In this document: positions 1 to 10,241 of the stretch, piece by piece | Position numbering within the stretch: the stretch's first letter is position 1 | How the letters are laid out: the number at the start of each line of letters is the position of its first letter | Source of the DNA: Methylocapsa sp. D3K7 | Lineage (GTDB): Bacteria; Pseudomonadota; Alphaproteobacteria; Rhizobiales; Beijerinckiaceae | DNA length: 64,000 bases | Direction: 5' to 3' | NCBI RefSeq assembly: GCF_029855125.1 | Contig: NZ_CP123229.1 | Coordinates: 2,958,501 to 3,022,500, forward strand | Made by a program: the position numbers and the translations under genes | The notes under the pieces: generated by a model | Seen by the model: the letters and a program-made list of their open reading frames with translations, nothing else | The model's database searches: none | Told to the model about the DNA's origin: nothing

Positions 1-462
1 AGGCTCGTCCAGAAGCCAGAGCGGACGTTTGATAGCGAGCAGCCTGGCGAGTGTCACCCGCCGTTTCTGCCCGGCCGAGAGATAGGCGGCGGGCAGATTG
101 GCTATGTGCGACAGACCAAATTCCGCAAGCGCTGCATCCGCCGTCAGGCCGCCATGCCCGGCATCGAGCATCGGGCCTAGAAATTGCAAGTTTTCGGATG
201 CGGTGAGCAGGCCCTTCAGGGCATCGGCATGCCCCACGTAATGAACCTGTTCGGCAATCGTCACATCTGTTGCTGGTGTGAGCGAGATCTCACCCCCAAG
301 GCGCGGCAAAAGCCCGGCAAGCACACGCAGGAGTGTAGACTTTCCAGCGCCATTGGGTCCGGTGACGGTCAGACATTCCCCGGCTTCGAGCGCAAATGAC
401 AGGTTCGCAAAAATGATACGGTCGCCCCGTTCGGCGGTAAGATTTGAGGCGGAAAGTCGCAT
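1..462 (-). CDS. ccmA: Heme exporter ATP-binding protein CcmA (3' part cut by the window edge)
   Basis: ATPase of the CcmABCD system, which releases heme-CcmE during cytochrome c maturation at the inner membrane. The visible 154 codons start MRLSASNLTAERGD and show a Walker A (GPNGAGKST, about residues 35-43), an ABC signature (LSAGQKRRV) and the beginning of Walker B (LLDEP) exactly at the edge. CcmA proteins are about 200 residues, so roughly 45-50 are missing. The ATG at 462 is the first in frame before the conserved domain. It is divergent from acnA, an arrangement I associate with Rhizobiales. Another small ABC ATPase is possible, but the short N-terminus and LSAGQKRR form fit CcmA. Confidence 0.85.
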   Translation of the reverse strand, partial: MRLSASNLTAERGDRIIFANLSFALEAGECLTVTGPNGAGKSTLLRVLAGLLPRLGGEISLTPATDVTIAEQVHYVGHADALKGLLTASENLQFLGPMLDAGHGGLTADAALAEFGLSHIANLPAAYLSAGQKRRVTLARLLAIKRPLWLLDEP

Positions 463-597
463 GATGATTAAACCGTGGGCGGCCGATCTCACCGAATGGG
501 CGTTTTCATCTATCATCCGTGTAGCTCTCGGCGATAAAATTATTTATAAACCGAAACAGCCTCCCCTTTTTCAGATCAGACCCCCGGGAAAATTCCG

Positions 598-3324
598 ATG
601 ACCTCGCTCGACAGTTTCAAAAGCCGCAAAAAACTCACGGTAGGCTCCAAGACCTACCATTATTTCTCACTCAAAGCGGCGGAGAAACATGGGCTTGAAG
701 GCGTGTCGGCGCTGCCGTTCTCAATGAAGATCTTGCTTGAGAATCTGCTGCGCTTCGAGGATGGCCGCACCGTGACCAAGAGCGATATCGAGGGCGTGGC
801 GGCGTGGCTCACCAATAAAGGCAAGGAAGAGCGCGAAATTGCATTCCGGCCCGCCCGGGTTTTGATGCAGGATTTCACCGGCGTGCCGGCGGTCGTCGAT
901 CTGGCGGCAATGCGCGACGCGATGACCAAACTTGGCGGCGATCCGCAGAAGATCAATCCGTTGGTGCCGGTCGATCTTGTCATCGATCATTCGGTTATCG
1001 TCGATGCGTTCGGCAACAGCAAGGCGCTAAAAACCAACGTCGATCTTGAATATGACCGCAACGGCGAACGCTACCGGTTCTTGAAGTGGGGCCAAGGATC
1101 ATTCGACAATTTCCGAGTCGTTCCGCCGGGCACCGGGATTTGCCACCAGGTCAATCTCGAATATCTCGCCCAGACCGTTTGGACCCGCAAAGAGAAATAT
1201 GCGCCGCCGCGCGGCAAGGCCGAAAATGTCGAGATTGCTTATCCTGATACGCTCGTTGGTACCGATTCGCATACGACCATGGTCAACGGGCTGGCCGTGC
1301 TGGGCTGGGGCGTCGGCGGAATCGAGGCCGAGGCCTGCATGCTCGGTCAGCCGCTCTCGATGCTGCTGCCGGAGGTCATCGGCTTCCAGCTGACCGGGTC
1401 GCTCGCCGCCGGCGTCACGGCGACCGATCTCGTGCTGACCGTCACCCAGATGTTGCGGCAAAAGGGCGTGGTCGGCAAATTCGTCGAATTTTATGGTCCC
1501 GGCCTTGAGCATCTGTCGCTCGCCGACCGCGCGACGATCGCCAATATGGCGCCGGAATATGGCGCGACCTGCGGTTTCTTTCCCATCGATTCGGAAACGA
1601 TCGCCTATTTGGCGACATCCGCCCGCACCCCAAGCCGCGTCGCACTGGTCGAGGCCTATGCGAAGGCGCAAGGATTGTTCCGCACCAAAAAAACGCCTGA
1701 TCCCGTCTTCACCGATACACTGGTGCTCGATCTGGCGAGTGTTGTGCCGTCGATGGCCGGTCCCAAACGCCCCGAAGGGCGGGTGGCGCTCGGCTCCGTT
1801 GGCGCGGGATTCAAAGCCGCGCTCGACACCGAATATAAAAAACCCGGCGAGATCGCCAAGCGCTACCCGGTCGAGGGAAAGAATTTCGATCTCGGGCATG
1901 GCGATGTGGTCATCGCCGCCATTACCTCCTGCACGAATACCTCAAATCCCAATGTGCTGATCGGCGCTGGTTTGCTTGCCCGCAACGCGATCGCCAAAGG
2001 AATTGGCGTCAAACCCTGGGTGAAAACATCTCTGGCGCCGGGAAGCCAAGTGGTTGCCGAATATCTTGCCAATTCTGGGTTGCAGAAATCGCTCGACAAG
2101 ATCGGCTTCAATCTCGTTGGCTTTGGCTGCACGACCTGCATCGGCAACTCGGGCCCCTTGGCGCCCGAAATCTCGAAAACCATCAACGACAATGGCATCA
2201 TTGCCGCGGCTGTTCTCTCCGGCAACCGGAATTTCGAGGGCCGCGTCAGCCCCGATGTGCAGGCCAACTATCTTGCCTCGCCGCCGCTCGTCGTCGCCCA
2301 TGCACTCGCGGGCACCGTCGCGATCGATCTGACGAGTGAACCGCTCGGTCATGACAAAAAGGGCCACCCCGTTTATCTGAAGGATATCTGGCCGTCGCAG
2401 GAAGAAATCACCGAAATCATCGAAGAGTTCGTGACGAAGAAAGTGTTCAAGTCGCGTTACGCGGACGTGTTCAATGGGGATACGCATTGGCGCAAGGTGA
2501 AAGCTCCGGCGGGCGAGACCTACAAATGGGATATCGGCTCGACCTATGTGCAAAACCCGCCCTATTTCGTGGGCATGAAAATGGAGCCAGAGCCGGTCCG
2601 GGACATCGAGAATGCGCGCATCCTGGCGCTCTTTGGCGACAAGATCACCACTGATCATATTTCGCCTGCCGGTTCGATCAAGGAAGCCTCGCCAGCCGGG
2701 CAATATCTGCTTGAGCGGCAAATCTCGAAGGCGGATTTCAACCAATATGGCACAAGGCGCGGCAATCATGAGATCATGATGCGCGGCACCTTTGCAAATA
2801 TCAGGATTAAGAATTTCGTCTTGCAAAAGAATGGCCTTGTCCCGGAAGGCGGCCTGACGAAACATTGGCCGGACGGCACGGAAATGCCGATCTTCGAGGC
2901 GGCGGTAAAATATGAAGCGGAGGGCGTGCCTCTCGTCGTCTTCGCGGGCGCCGAATATGGCAATGGCTCGTCGCGCGATTGGGCCGCTAAGGGCACCAAA
3001 TTGCTCGGGGTCCGCGCCGTCATCGCTGAATCCTTCGAGCGCATTCACCGCTCGAATCTCGTCGGCATGGGCGTCCTCCCGCTGACATTCGAACCCGGCA
3101 CGAGCTGGAAATCCCTTGGCCTCAAGGGCGACGAGCAGGTCACCATTCATGGCCTTGGCGCCACTTTGAAGCCGCGCCAGATGATGGAGGCCGAGGTCAC
3201 TTTTTCCGATGGACGTGTGGAAAAAGTACCGCTGCTTTGCCGGATCGCGACCCTGGACGAACTCATCTATTTCAACAATGGCGGGATTCTTCCCTACGTG
3301 CTGCGCCAGCTCGCCGCCGCCTAA
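598..3324 (+). CDS. acnA: Aconitate hydratase A
   Basis: TCA-cycle [4Fe-4S] enzyme interconverting citrate and isocitrate in the cytoplasm. At 908 residues it has the usual AcnA/IRP-type length. Cluster cysteines are visible in SCTNTSNP and in GFGCTTCIGNSGP; the C-terminal swivel domain has the substrate-binding GNGSSRDWAAKGT segment. The start MTSLDSFKSRKKL matches the family N-terminus. It stands alone, divergent from ccmA across a 135-bp spacer, and is followed by a perfect 24-bp palindrome before leuB. No frameshift or missing motif seen. Confidence 0.97.
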   Translation: MTSLDSFKSRKKLTVGSKTYHYFSLKAAEKHGLEGVSALPFSMKILLENLLRFEDGRTVTKSDIEGVAAWLTNKGKEEREIAFRPARVLMQDFTGVPAVVDLAAMRDAMTKLGGDPQKINPLVPVDLVIDHSVIVDAFGNSKALKTNVDLEYDRNGERYRFLKWGQGSFDNFRVVPPGTGICHQVNLEYLAQTVWTRKEKYAPPRGKAENVEIAYPDTLVGTDSHTTMVNGLAVLGWGVGGIEAEACMLGQPLSMLLPEVIGFQLTGSLAAGVTATDLVLTVTQMLRQKGVVGKFVEFYGPGLEHLSLADRATIANMAPEYGATCGFFPIDSETIAYLATSARTPSRVALVEAYAKAQGLFRTKKTPDPVFTDTLVLDLASVVPSMAGPKRPEGRVALGSVGAGFKAALDTEYKKPGEIAKRYPVEGKNFDLGHGDVVIAAITSCTNTSNPNVLIGAGLLARNAIAKGIGVKPWVKTSLAPGSQVVAEYLANSGLQKSLDKIGFNLVGFGCTTCIGNSGPLAPEISKTINDNGIIAAAVLSGNRNFEGRVSPDVQANYLASPPLVVAHALAGTVAIDLTSEPLGHDKKGHPVYLKDIWPSQEEITEIIEEFVTKKVFKSRYADVFNGDTHWRKVKAPAGETYKWDIGSTYVQNPPYFVGMKMEPEPVRDIENARILALFGDKITTDHISPAGSIKEASPAGQYLLERQISKADFNQYGTRRGNHEIMMRGTFANIRIKNFVLQKNGLVPEGGLTKHWPDGTEMPIFEAAVKYEAEGVPLVVFAGAEYGNGSSRDWAAKGTKLLGVRAVIAESFERIHRSNLVGMGVLPLTFEPGTSWKSLGLKGDEQVTIHGLGATLKPRQMMEAEVTFSDGRVEKVPLLCRIATLDELIYFNNGGILPYVLRQLAAA

Positions 3325-3349
3325 ATTTCCAACCGCTGTTCAATGTGAT

Positions 3350-3373
3350 AACGGGAGCCGCGCGGCTCCCGTT
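3350..3373. terminator. Perfect 24-bp palindrome between acnA and leuB
   Basis: The left arm aacgggagccgc is directly followed by its exact reverse complement, with no loop. It lies 26 bp after the acnA stop and 25 bp before leuB. No run of T follows on either strand, so it is not a textbook intrinsic terminator; it may stabilise the acnA mRNA end, attenuate read-through or be a protein-binding dyad. Confidence 0.4.
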
Positions 3374-3398
3374 GCACGTTCATTGATGGATCAGTCAC

Positions 3399-4508
3399 AT
3401 GCCTCATTTCAAACTTTTCGTTCTGCCCGGTGACGGCATAGGCCCCGAGGTCATGGCCGAAGTCGAGAAAATCGCCGCTTGGTTGACGCGCGAAGGCATC
3501 GTTCATTTCGATATCGAAAGGGGGCTTGTCGGCGGCGCCGCCTATGACGTTCACAAGACCGCGATCTCAGATGCCGATATGGCGCGCGCGCAGGCGGCGG
3601 ACGCGGTTCTTCTGGCTGCCGTAGGCGGGCCAAAGTGGGACGCTGTCCCCTACGAAGTCCGCCCCGAAGCGGGTCTGCTGCGCCTTCGTAAGGACATGCA
3701 GCTTTTTGCCAATCTGCGCCCGGCGATCTGCTATCCGGCGCTCGCCGATGCGTCGTCGCTGAAGCGTGATCTTGTCGATGGGCTCGATCTCATGATCGTC
3801 CGCGAACTGACCGGCGGCGTTTATTTCGGCGAACCGAAACAGATCATCGATCTTGGCAACGGTCAGCGGCGCGCCATCGACACGCAGGTCTATGACACTT
3901 ACGAAATCGAGCGGATCGGCCGTATCGCCTTCGAGCTCGCGCGCAAACGCCGCAACAAGGTGACCTCCTCCGACAAGCGCAATGTGATGAAATCCGGCGT
4001 GCTTTGGGACGATACGATCAGAGCCCTGCACGCCCGCGAATATAAGGATGTCGAGCTTGAGCATCAGCTCGCCGACGCGCTCGGGATGCAGCTTGTGCGG
4101 CGCCCCAAACAATTTGATGTCATCGTCACCGACAATCTGTTCGGCGACATGTTGTCGGATGTCGCCTCCATGCTGACCGGTTCGCTCGGCATGTTGCCTT
4201 CGGCATCGCTCGGCGAAAAAGGTGCCGGAAGCGACACCCGCAAGGCGCTCTACGAGCCGGTGCATGGCTCGGCGCCCGACATTGCGGGCAAGGGCATCGC
4301 CAATCCGATCGCAATGATCGGTTCTTTCGGCATGGCCTTGCGCTATTCGTTCAACCTCAGCGAGCTTGCCGACCGCGTTGAGAAAGCGATTTCCGATGTG
4401 CTGGGCAAAGGGCTGCGCACCGTCGATATCGCGGGCGGCGCAAAGGAAACGCTTTCGACATCGCAAATGGGCGATGCGATCCTGAGCGCGTTGCAGGCGG
4501 GGGTTTAG
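3399..4508 (+). CDS. leuB: 3-isopropylmalate dehydrogenase
   Basis: Leucine biosynthesis: oxidative decarboxylation of 3-isopropylmalate to 2-oxoisocaproate with NAD+. The 369-residue protein starts with the family pattern [11 protein letters not shown] and has the conserved [12 protein letters not shown] segment, the Lys/Asp catalytic region ([17 protein letters not shown]) and the C-terminal [18 protein letters not shown] cofactor motif. Length is usual. No other leu gene lies nearby; leuCD are elsewhere. Isocitrate or tartrate dehydrogenases are less likely because the LTGGVYFG motif is typical of LeuB. Confidence 0.97.
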   Translation: MPHFKLFVLPGDGIGPEVMAEVEKIAAWLTREGIVHFDIERGLVGGAAYDVHKTAISDADMARAQAADAVLLAAVGGPKWDAVPYEVRPEAGLLRLRKDMQLFANLRPAICYPALADASSLKRDLVDGLDLMIVRELTGGVYFGEPKQIIDLGNGQRRAIDTQVYDTYEIERIGRIAFELARKRRNKVTSSDKRNVMKSGVLWDDTIRALHAREYKDVELEHQLADALGMQLVRRPKQFDVIVTDNLFGDMLSDVASMLTGSLGMLPSASLGEKGAGSDTRKALYEPVHGSAPDIAGKGIANPIAMIGSFGMALRYSFNLSELADRVEKAISDVLGKGLRTVDIAGGAKETLSTSQMGDAILSALQAGV

Positions 4509-4579
4509 TTAATCGCCGTTCGCCGCTCGTCGCCGGCGGGTGTAATGTTTGGCCCCTAACGCAACATCGCGGGGCCTCG

Positions 4580-5233
4580 ATGACCTTCAAAAACCGCACC
4601 GACGCCGGACGGCAATTGGCCGCGCGGCTCGCCCACTACAAAGGCCAGCCCGTCGTTCTCCTGGCTCTTCCGCGCGGCGGCGTTCCGGTTGCCGCCGAGG
4701 TCGCGGCGGTGCTCGGCGCGCCTATCGATCTTGTGCTCGTGCGGAAAATCGGCGTGCCCATGCAACCGGAACTGGCCATGGGCGCCATTGTCGATGGCGA
4801 TCCTCCGGTTGTCGTGCGCAATGAAGATGTCATCCGCCTCGCCGGGGTGGACGAAAGCAGTTTTCAAGCCGTGTGCGAGGGGGAACTTGCGGAAATCACC
4901 CGCCGCCGCCGGCTTTATCTCGGCGGCCGGGCTCCCACCCCGGTCAAAGACCGTGTCGCGATCGTCATCGACGACGGCATCGCAACAGGGGCGACGACCA
5001 GAGCCGCCCTGCGCGCCATCCGGTCACGCCAGCCCAAAAAACTCATCCTCGCGGTGCCGGTCGGGCCGCCGGATACGATCGAGACGATGCAGGACGAAGC
5101 CGACGAAGTTCACTGCCTCGAAATCCACGCGGATTTTGGCGCGATCGGCTATTTTTACGACGATTTCCGGCAAACCACGGATCAAGAGGTGATCGATATT
5201 CTGGCAAAATATCCGCAGCCTAGAACGACCTAG
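4580..5233 (+). CDS. Phosphoribosyltransferase domain protein
   Basis: A 217-residue type I phosphoribosyltransferase-fold protein. The PRPP-binding loop is seen as [18 protein letters not shown] (about residues 131-148), and an N-terminal [13 protein letters not shown] segment is typical of the stand-alone family that is sometimes fused to dienelactone hydrolase domains. The base or nucleotide substrate cannot be told from sequence, so no purine salvage role is assigned. The stop overlaps that of the convergent rpmF by a few bases. No signal peptide or membrane segment. Confidence 0.8.
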   Translation: MTFKNRTDAGRQLAARLAHYKGQPVVLLALPRGGVPVAAEVAAVLGAPIDLVLVRKIGVPMQPELAMGAIVDGDPPVVVRNEDVIRLAGVDESSFQAVCEGELAEITRRRRLYLGGRAPTPVKDRVAIVIDDGIATGATTRAALRAIRSRQPKKLILAVPVGPPDTIETMQDEADEVHCLEIHADFGAIGYFYDDFRQTTDQEVIDILAKYPQPRTT

Positions 5234-5418
5234 TCTTCCTTGGCTTTTTGAGTGAAAATTTGGCGGCCGCGATACATGCCGGTCTTAAGATCGACATGGT
5301 GGGGGCGCCGCAACTCACCGGAATCCTTGTCTTCCACATAGGTTGGCGCTTTGAGCGCATCGGCGGAACGGCGGAAACCGCGCTTCATGGGGGACGTTTT
5401 TCGTTTCGGAACGGCCAT
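5230..5418 (-). CDS. rpmF: 50S ribosomal protein bL32
   Basis: Small basic large-subunit ribosomal protein of 62 residues, starting [20 protein letters not shown], the alphaproteobacterial bL32 pattern, and ending in a Lys-rich tail. It has no CxxC zinc pairs, as is usual for this lineage. It is transcribed towards the phosphoribosyltransferase gene, with stop codons overlapping by 3 bp. mtgA lies upstream on the same strand, 155 bp away, with a hairpin between that could separate the two transcripts. Confidence 0.97.
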   Translation of the reverse strand: MAVPKRKTSPMKRGFRRSADALKAPTYVEDKDSGELRRPHHVDLKTGMYRGRQIFTQKAKED

Positions 5419-5535
5419 GTCACTGTCTCGATTGTCGTTGATTTCGATGGGACCAGGCGCGAACCCCTCTGGGATGAGCGCCGGTTGACCCGCCTCTTAC
5501 AATGGAAACCGGCCTTTGACCATCCCAAAACGCCA

Positions 5536-5556
5536 GCGGGCTGAGGATGGGCCCGC
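5536..5556 (-). terminator. Weak hairpin downstream of mtgA
   Basis: On the minus strand a gcgggc arm, a 9-nt loop and a gcccgc arm are followed by tggcgtttt. It lies 18 bp after the mtgA stop and before rpmF, so it could end mtgA transcription. The T tract is short. Confidence 0.4.
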
Positions 5557-5573
5557 AATAGCTTATTTGTCAG

Positions 5574-6269
5574 TCATTTGACGCATGCGACAAGCTGGTC
5601 CGCGCCCCGTGCCTGCGCCATGTCGCGCGCGGCGAGCCCAGCATGGCGCGGGGAAGGTCTTGCCGCATTGCGGTGCAAGGGACTGGGCAGGGAGGTCGCC
5701 AGCAGCGCCGCCTCCCTGGCGTCCAGCCTGTCGGCGCTTTTGTGGAAATAGTGGCGGGCTGCCGCCTCGGCGCCGAAAATGCCGTCGCCCCATTCGGCGA
5801 TGTTCAAATACACCTCCAAAATGTGGCGCTTCGACCAAGCAAGATCGAGCAGCAATGCCAAAGGAATTTCGATGATCTTGCGGATGTAGGACCGCGACGG
5901 CCACAAAAACAGGTTTTTCGCGGTTTGCATGGGGATCGTCGAAGCCCCCCGCGATGGGCCGCCCGGTTTTGCCTTATCCAGCACCTCGCGCAGGGCGCCC
6001 CAATCGACCCCGTCATGTTGGCAAAAACGGGCATCTTCCGAAACGAGGACGGCGGCGCGCAGGGACGGCGAAATCCGGTCGAGCGGAACATATTGGCGCT
6101 CGACGGGATCGTCCAATAGCCACCGTGCAAGCATGAGCGTCGAGACGGGCGGTTCGAACCGGTAAATGACGATCAGAATGCCAACGCCAAAGATCAGTGC
6201 CAGAAGAACCGCAAGCGTGGCGCGAAAAAGGGTTCCGGGCAAGCCCCTGTGTCGGGAACGAGATCTCAT
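5574..6269 (-). CDS. mtgA: Monofunctional biosynthetic peptidoglycan glycosyltransferase
   Basis: Polymerises lipid II into glycan strands at the outer face of the inner membrane (GT51 family) without a transpeptidase domain. The 231-residue protein has one N-terminal membrane anchor (LFRATLAVLLALIFGVGILIV, about residues 14-34, here given in two halves: LFRATLAVLL and ALIFGVGILIV), then the catalytic-Glu motif SEDARFCQHDGVDW and the second motif GASTIPMQTAKNLFL. Length suits MtgA and is far too short for a bifunctional PBP1. It probably has its own promoter in the roughly 190-bp spacer to the divergent ispA. Confidence 0.95.
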   Translation of the reverse strand: MRSRSRHRGLPGTLFRATLAVLLALIFGVGILIVIYRFEPPVSTLMLARWLLDDPVERQYVPLDRISPSLRAAVLVSEDARFCQHDGVDWGALREVLDKAKPGGPSRGASTIPMQTAKNLFLWPSRSYIRKIIEIPLALLLDLAWSKRHILEVYLNIAEWGDGIFGAEAAARHYFHKSADRLDAREAALLATSLPSPLHRNAARPSPRHAGLAARDMAQARGADQLVACVK

Positions 6270-6462
6270 GTCCGAGTCTTGACCGGTTGTGTCCTAACGG
6301 ACAAGCAAAGCTCCGCCTCAGGGGGTCAAGCTTTGCCAATAGAACAGAAAGGTGTGACGTCCAAGCCACAGACGCGGCACCGTCAACGGGTTAGGGTGGC
6401 AAACCAGTCATATTGTGGCGAAAACGTCGTTGGCCACACTCAAAGAGGCAGAGCGGCGGACC

Positions 6463-7395
6463 ATGACACGCGGGGCAACGGCAAGCGAATTTGAGGGGCG
6501 GCTTTTAGAGGCCGCCGACACGACCGAACGCGTGCTCGATTCCTTGCTGACGGGGCTAACCCTCCCAGGCGAGACCTTGCGGCCGCCACGTTTTTTGGAA
6601 GCCATGCGCTACGCGAGCCTGGGCGGCGGCAAGCGGTTCCGGCCGTTTCTCACCATCGAGACCGCGCGGCTGTTCGGCGTCGAGGGAAATGGTGTTTGGC
6701 GCGCCGCGGCGGCGGTCGAGATGATCCATTGCTATTCCCTCGTCCATGACGACCTCCCCGCCCTCGACAATGATGATCTGCGGCGCGGAAGGCCTACCAC
6801 CCACAAGGCCTATGGCGAGGCCACCGCGATCCTTGTCGGCGACGCTCTGCTGACCTATGCCTTCGACGTGACGGCGGACCCCGCAACTCACAAGGACCCT
6901 AAGGTTCGCGCCGAACTCATCCTCGCCCTGGCGCGCGCCGCCGGTTTCGGAGGCATGATCGGCGGGCAAATCCTCGACCTCGAAGCGGAGCAGGCGAGCG
7001 AGCCGCACAAGGCCGAAGCCGTGATCCAGCTTCAAGCGATGAAAACCGGCGCGCTTCTCCACTATGCCGTGGAAGCTGGCGCGATTCTCGGGCAGGCCGA
7101 GCCTTCCGCCCGGGCCGCGCTCTCCGAATACGGCCGTGCGCTGGGCGCCGCCTTCCAAGTCGCCGACGATATTTTGGATGTCGAGGCGGACGAACTGGCG
7201 CTCGGCAAGCGGGCTGGAAAGGACGCCAAGCGCAATAAAGCAACGCTCGTCGCGGCGTTAGGGATTGAAGCGGCGCGGGCGCGACGGGACAGCCTCGCCG
7301 CGGCGGCAATCGCGGCGCTCGATTCGTTCCCGCAAGGCCGGCAGGCAGCCGTCCTGAAAGAAGCGGCACATTTCGTCGCGACGCGGACGCACTGA
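6463..7395 (+). CDS. ispA: Polyprenyl synthetase, farnesyl diphosphate synthase type
   Basis: Condenses isopentenyl diphosphate with allylic diphosphates, most likely to farnesyl diphosphate, for quinone, undecaprenyl and hopanoid precursors. Both aspartate-rich motifs are present: DDLPALDNDD, with the two-residue insertion typical of bacterial FPP synthases, and DDILD. The GGGKRFRP motif precedes them. I chose the ATG at 6463 (310 residues) because its N-terminus matches family length; a GTG at 6415 would add 16 residues. The usual neighbours xseB and dxs are absent. The stop overlaps the next gene's ATG. Confidence 0.9.
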   Translation: MTRGATASEFEGRLLEAADTTERVLDSLLTGLTLPGETLRPPRFLEAMRYASLGGGKRFRPFLTIETARLFGVEGNGVWRAAAAVEMIHCYSLVHDDLPALDNDDLRRGRPTTHKAYGEATAILVGDALLTYAFDVTADPATHKDPKVRAELILALARAAGFGGMIGGQILDLEAEQASEPHKAEAVIQLQAMKTGALLHYAVEAGAILGQAEPSARAALSEYGRALGAAFQVADDILDVEADELALGKRAGKDAKRNKATLVAALGIEAARARRDSLAAAAIAALDSFPQGRQAAVLKEAAHFVATRTH

Positions 7396-8114
7396 TGCCG
7401 CGCCGGAGGCCGATGTCTCCTTGGCGGCGGCGCTTTTTCCGGTTTTGGGTTCCGTTTCGCGTCCTGCGCGGCCATCCCCGCCTCTTCGGCGGTATCGCGG
7501 CAGGCATCCTCGCGGAGCTTTTTTTGCCGGCAAGGTTAGCGCTTTCAACGCGGCTTTTGATCGACTGGAACGTCGGAACCTGGTTTTACTTCATCGCGAC
7601 CGGAATCATGATCGCGCGGGCGACTCCCGAAACGATTCGGCGCCGGGCAAAGACGACGGACGAGGGGAAGATTTTCATTCTGGTGCTGACCAGTGTCGCG
7701 GCGATCGCGGCGATTGCCGCCATCGTCGCCCATCTTGCCGCCGGGAAGGATTTATCCGGCACCCAGAAGGCGATGCACATTGGGCTCGCGGCGCTGACGA
7801 TCGTCAGCGCGTGGTCTTTCATCCATCTGACCTACGCCCTCCATTATGCGCATGAATATTTCGACGAATGCCGTGACAAACCGGGGGAACCGGCGTCCGT
7901 GCGTGGCGGTCTCGTTTTTCCGGGAGACGATGTGCCGGATTATTATGATTTTCTATATTTTTCCTACGTGATCGGCGTCGCCTGCCAGACCGCCGACATC
8001 GGGCTTTCGTCGCATGAAATGCGCCGCGTGGCGCTCATTCACTGCGTCCTGGCGTTTTTTTTCAACAGCGCGGTCCTGGCGTTCACGATCAATGTCGCCG
8101 CTGGGATGATTTGA
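7395..8114 (+). CDS. DUF1345-type integral membrane protein
   Basis: A 239-residue membrane protein of unknown function. It has a basic N-terminus (MPRRRPMSPWRRRFFRF) and about five hydrophobic segments, including stretches near residues 55-75, 95-120, 130-150 and at the C-terminus. The conserved region YALHYAHEYF followed by GLVFPGDD, PDYYDFLYFSYVIG and CQTADIGLSS matches what I know as DUF1345. The ATG overlaps the ispA stop (tgatg), so it is probably translationally coupled to ispA. Confidence 0.8.
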   Translation: MPRRRPMSPWRRRFFRFWVPFRVLRGHPRLFGGIAAGILAELFLPARLALSTRLLIDWNVGTWFYFIATGIMIARATPETIRRRAKTTDEGKIFILVLTSVAAIAAIAAIVAHLAAGKDLSGTQKAMHIGLAALTIVSAWSFIHLTYALHYAHEYFDECRDKPGEPASVRGGLVFPGDDVPDYYDFLYFSYVIGVACQTADIGLSSHEMRRVALIHCVLAFFFNSAVLAFTINVAAGMI

Positions 8115-8124
8115 TCGTTCCAGG

Positions 8125-10050
8125 CTACTTCATATTCGTGACGGTCACTCGTTCGCTCAGGCCTGGCGCGACGAATCCAAAAACCTTGCCGTAAAAATCG
8201 AGTTCCAGTTCAAGCACCCGGCGCATGGTTTCGGCTTTGCGGAACCCGTGGCCCTCGCCGGCGAACAAATAGAAAGCGACGGGCAGACCCCGCGCGTTCA
8301 TCGCCTCGACCATGGTCTGGGCTTGATTGGGCGGCACAGTCTTGTCGTCTTCGCCTTGAAAGAAAATCACCGGGCAGGCAAGCTTGCCGATATGGTTGAT
8401 CGGCGAGCGCTCGGCATAGAGAGTTTTGGCTTGCGGCAAAGGGCCGATCAATTTGTCGAGGTAGCGCGACTCGAATTTATGCGTGTCGGTTGCCAGCAGC
8501 ATCAGATCACCGACCCCATAATGGCTCGCGCCCGCCTTGAAGAGACTCAGCGACGTCAGCGCGGCCAGGGTCGTAAAGCCGCCGGCGCTGCCGCCGCGAA
8601 TGAGAAGGCGGGCGGGATCGGCGAGCCCATGTTGCACAAGATGTTTCGCGGCGGCAGCGCAGTCTTCGACATCGACAACTCCCCACTGGCCCGTGAGCCG
8701 CTCGCGATAGGCGCGACCAAAACCTGTTGAGCCGCCGTAATTGACATCAACGACTCCAAAACCGCGGCTGGTCCACCATTGGATGCTTAAGGAAAAACTG
8801 TTGGTGGCCATGCTTGTCGGGCCGCCATGCGAGAGAACCACCAGCGGCGGCAATTCCTCCTTTGGTCCTTCGTAGCCGCGATTTTTTGGCGGATACCAGA
8901 ACGCATGCGCGAGGCCGTCCGGCGCCGCGAAGCTGATCGCTTCACCAACAGAGATAGAGTCCGAAGGCAACACGGCGGGGGCTGCGCTTCGAATGATGCT
9001 TGGCGGATTACCGTTGACGCCCGGCGTGATGCAGACCGAAGGCGCCGCGGTTGGCGGGGTGGCGATAAACGCCAATCCATCGCCAAAGCGGCGCGGACAT
9101 TCTTGCACCTGGCCGATTCCGAGCGGCGTCAGCTTTCCATCCGCGATCACGGCGGCGGTCCGGACGCCTTTGCTGACGATCGCGGCAATGATCCGCCTAT
9201 CGCCAAGAAAGTCATAATAGCGCTGACAGAAAACCCAATGCGGGCCGCCGACTTCGGCTTCAACCGGCGCCAAAGCTTCAATCTTGCCATCCCGCCGGAG
9301 ATAGAGATTCCACCAGCCGGTACGGTCGGAACAAAAATAGAGCGCTCCATCCGCCGACCATTCCGGCTGCACGATCGCTTCGGGCGTTTCTCCGGCCACA
9401 AGCCGTGCGGCTGCGAGGGTTCCATCCGGAGCGGCGTCAGCGCTAAAAAGTTTTGTGCCATCCCAAGGCATATTGGGATGATCCCAGGCTATCCAGCACA
9501 GCGTCTTGCCGTCCGGCGAAAGGCGTGGCGAGCTTAGGAAATCCGGACCCTCGACGAGAACTGTTTCCTCCCCATCGCCGAGCGGCAGAGAAACAATCGC
9601 CGCCTTGGGGTCGGTCGGCGGGCGGCCGCGATGGTCCTCGCGCACGGCAAGCACGCGGCGGCGCGGCACATCGAATTCGAAATCGGCGTAACGGCAACCG
9701 TCCGGCGTTTCGATCTTGCGGGGCGGCCCGCCGCCCGCCTCAATGAGAAAGACGTTTCCGCTGGTGCGTTCGCTGAAAACCACGCAACCGGCCGCCACCG
9801 CATAGGCGCCGCCGCCATATTCATGGACGCGGCTCCCAACATTGAACGGCGCCAAAGTGAGATCCTCGATCTCGCCTCCAGCGCTGCGGCGGCACAACAC
9901 CGCGCGTCCATTTTCGCGGGGGCGCGCTTCCAGCCAGTAAAGATCTGTGCCATCGACGCTCAAGCTAGCAAGAGCAATCGCGGCCTCGGTCATAAGGCCG
10001 ACGGTTACCGGCGACACCCAGGTGCCATAGGGGGCTGTGGTTTTCGTCAT
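8125..10050 (-). CDS. S9 family prolyl oligopeptidase-like serine peptidase
   Basis: A 641-residue protein with an N-terminal beta-propeller-like region (repeated [17 protein letters not shown] blades) and a C-terminal alpha/beta hydrolase domain. The nucleophile Ser lies in GGSAGGF, the Asp in [11 protein letters not shown] and the His in GEGHGF. This resembles dipeptidyl aminopeptidase/acylaminoacyl-peptidase enzymes; the substrate is unknown. No signal peptide is evident. I start it at the ATG of [11 protein letters not shown] (10050); an upstream start at 10152 would add 34 unrelated residues. Divergent from queF. Confidence 0.88.
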   Translation of the reverse strand: MTKTTAPYGTWVSPVTVGLMTEAAIALASLSVDGTDLYWLEARPRENGRAVLCRRSAGGEIEDLTLAPFNVGSRVHEYGGGAYAVAAGCVVFSERTSGNVFLIEAGGGPPRKIETPDGCRYADFEFDVPRRRVLAVREDHRGRPPTDPKAAIVSLPLGDGEETVLVEGPDFLSSPRLSPDGKTLCWIAWDHPNMPWDGTKLFSADAAPDGTLAAARLVAGETPEAIVQPEWSADGALYFCSDRTGWWNLYLRRDGKIEALAPVEAEVGGPHWVFCQRYYDFLGDRRIIAAIVSKGVRTAAVIADGKLTPLGIGQVQECPRRFGDGLAFIATPPTAAPSVCITPGVNGNPPSIIRSAAPAVLPSDSISVGEAISFAAPDGLAHAFWYPPKNRGYEGPKEELPPLVVLSHGGPTSMATNSFSLSIQWWTSRGFGVVDVNYGGSTGFGRAYRERLTGQWGVVDVEDCAAAAKHLVQHGLADPARLLIRGGSAGGFTTLAALTSLSLFKAGASHYGVGDLMLLATDTHKFESRYLDKLIGPLPQAKTLYAERSPINHIGKLACPVIFFQGEDDKTVPPNQAQTMVEAMNARGLPVAFYLFAGEGHGFRKAETMRRVLELELDFYGKVFGFVAPGLSERVTVTNMK

Positions 10051-10241
10051 GGGCTGGCAGGCGTCCGGCTGCTCGAGTGGGAAGGCCCTTTGGGAAAAGC
10101 CGAAGGACGCAGGCGTCACGCCTATTATGTGCCGGGAAAAGCTGCAAGCCAATTTGGAGAGAGCATCTTGCCAAAAAGTTGCAGACTTACTGGGCAGGTT
10201 CGTGCAAGAAAACGCCGGGGCGGCTGGAGTTTTTTTCTCGC

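Noticed and set aside
1942..3150. Minus-strand 402-codon open frame opposite acnA
   Set aside because: It is fully antisense to a complete, motif-bearing acnA and its residues are Arg/His/Asp-rich low-quality translation, a GC-skew shadow.
10051..10241. Possible preQ1 riboswitch upstream of queF
   Set aside because: I looked for the short preQ1-I stem with an A-rich tail before the ribosome site and did not find a convincing fold; the spacer looks like a normal divergent promoter region.
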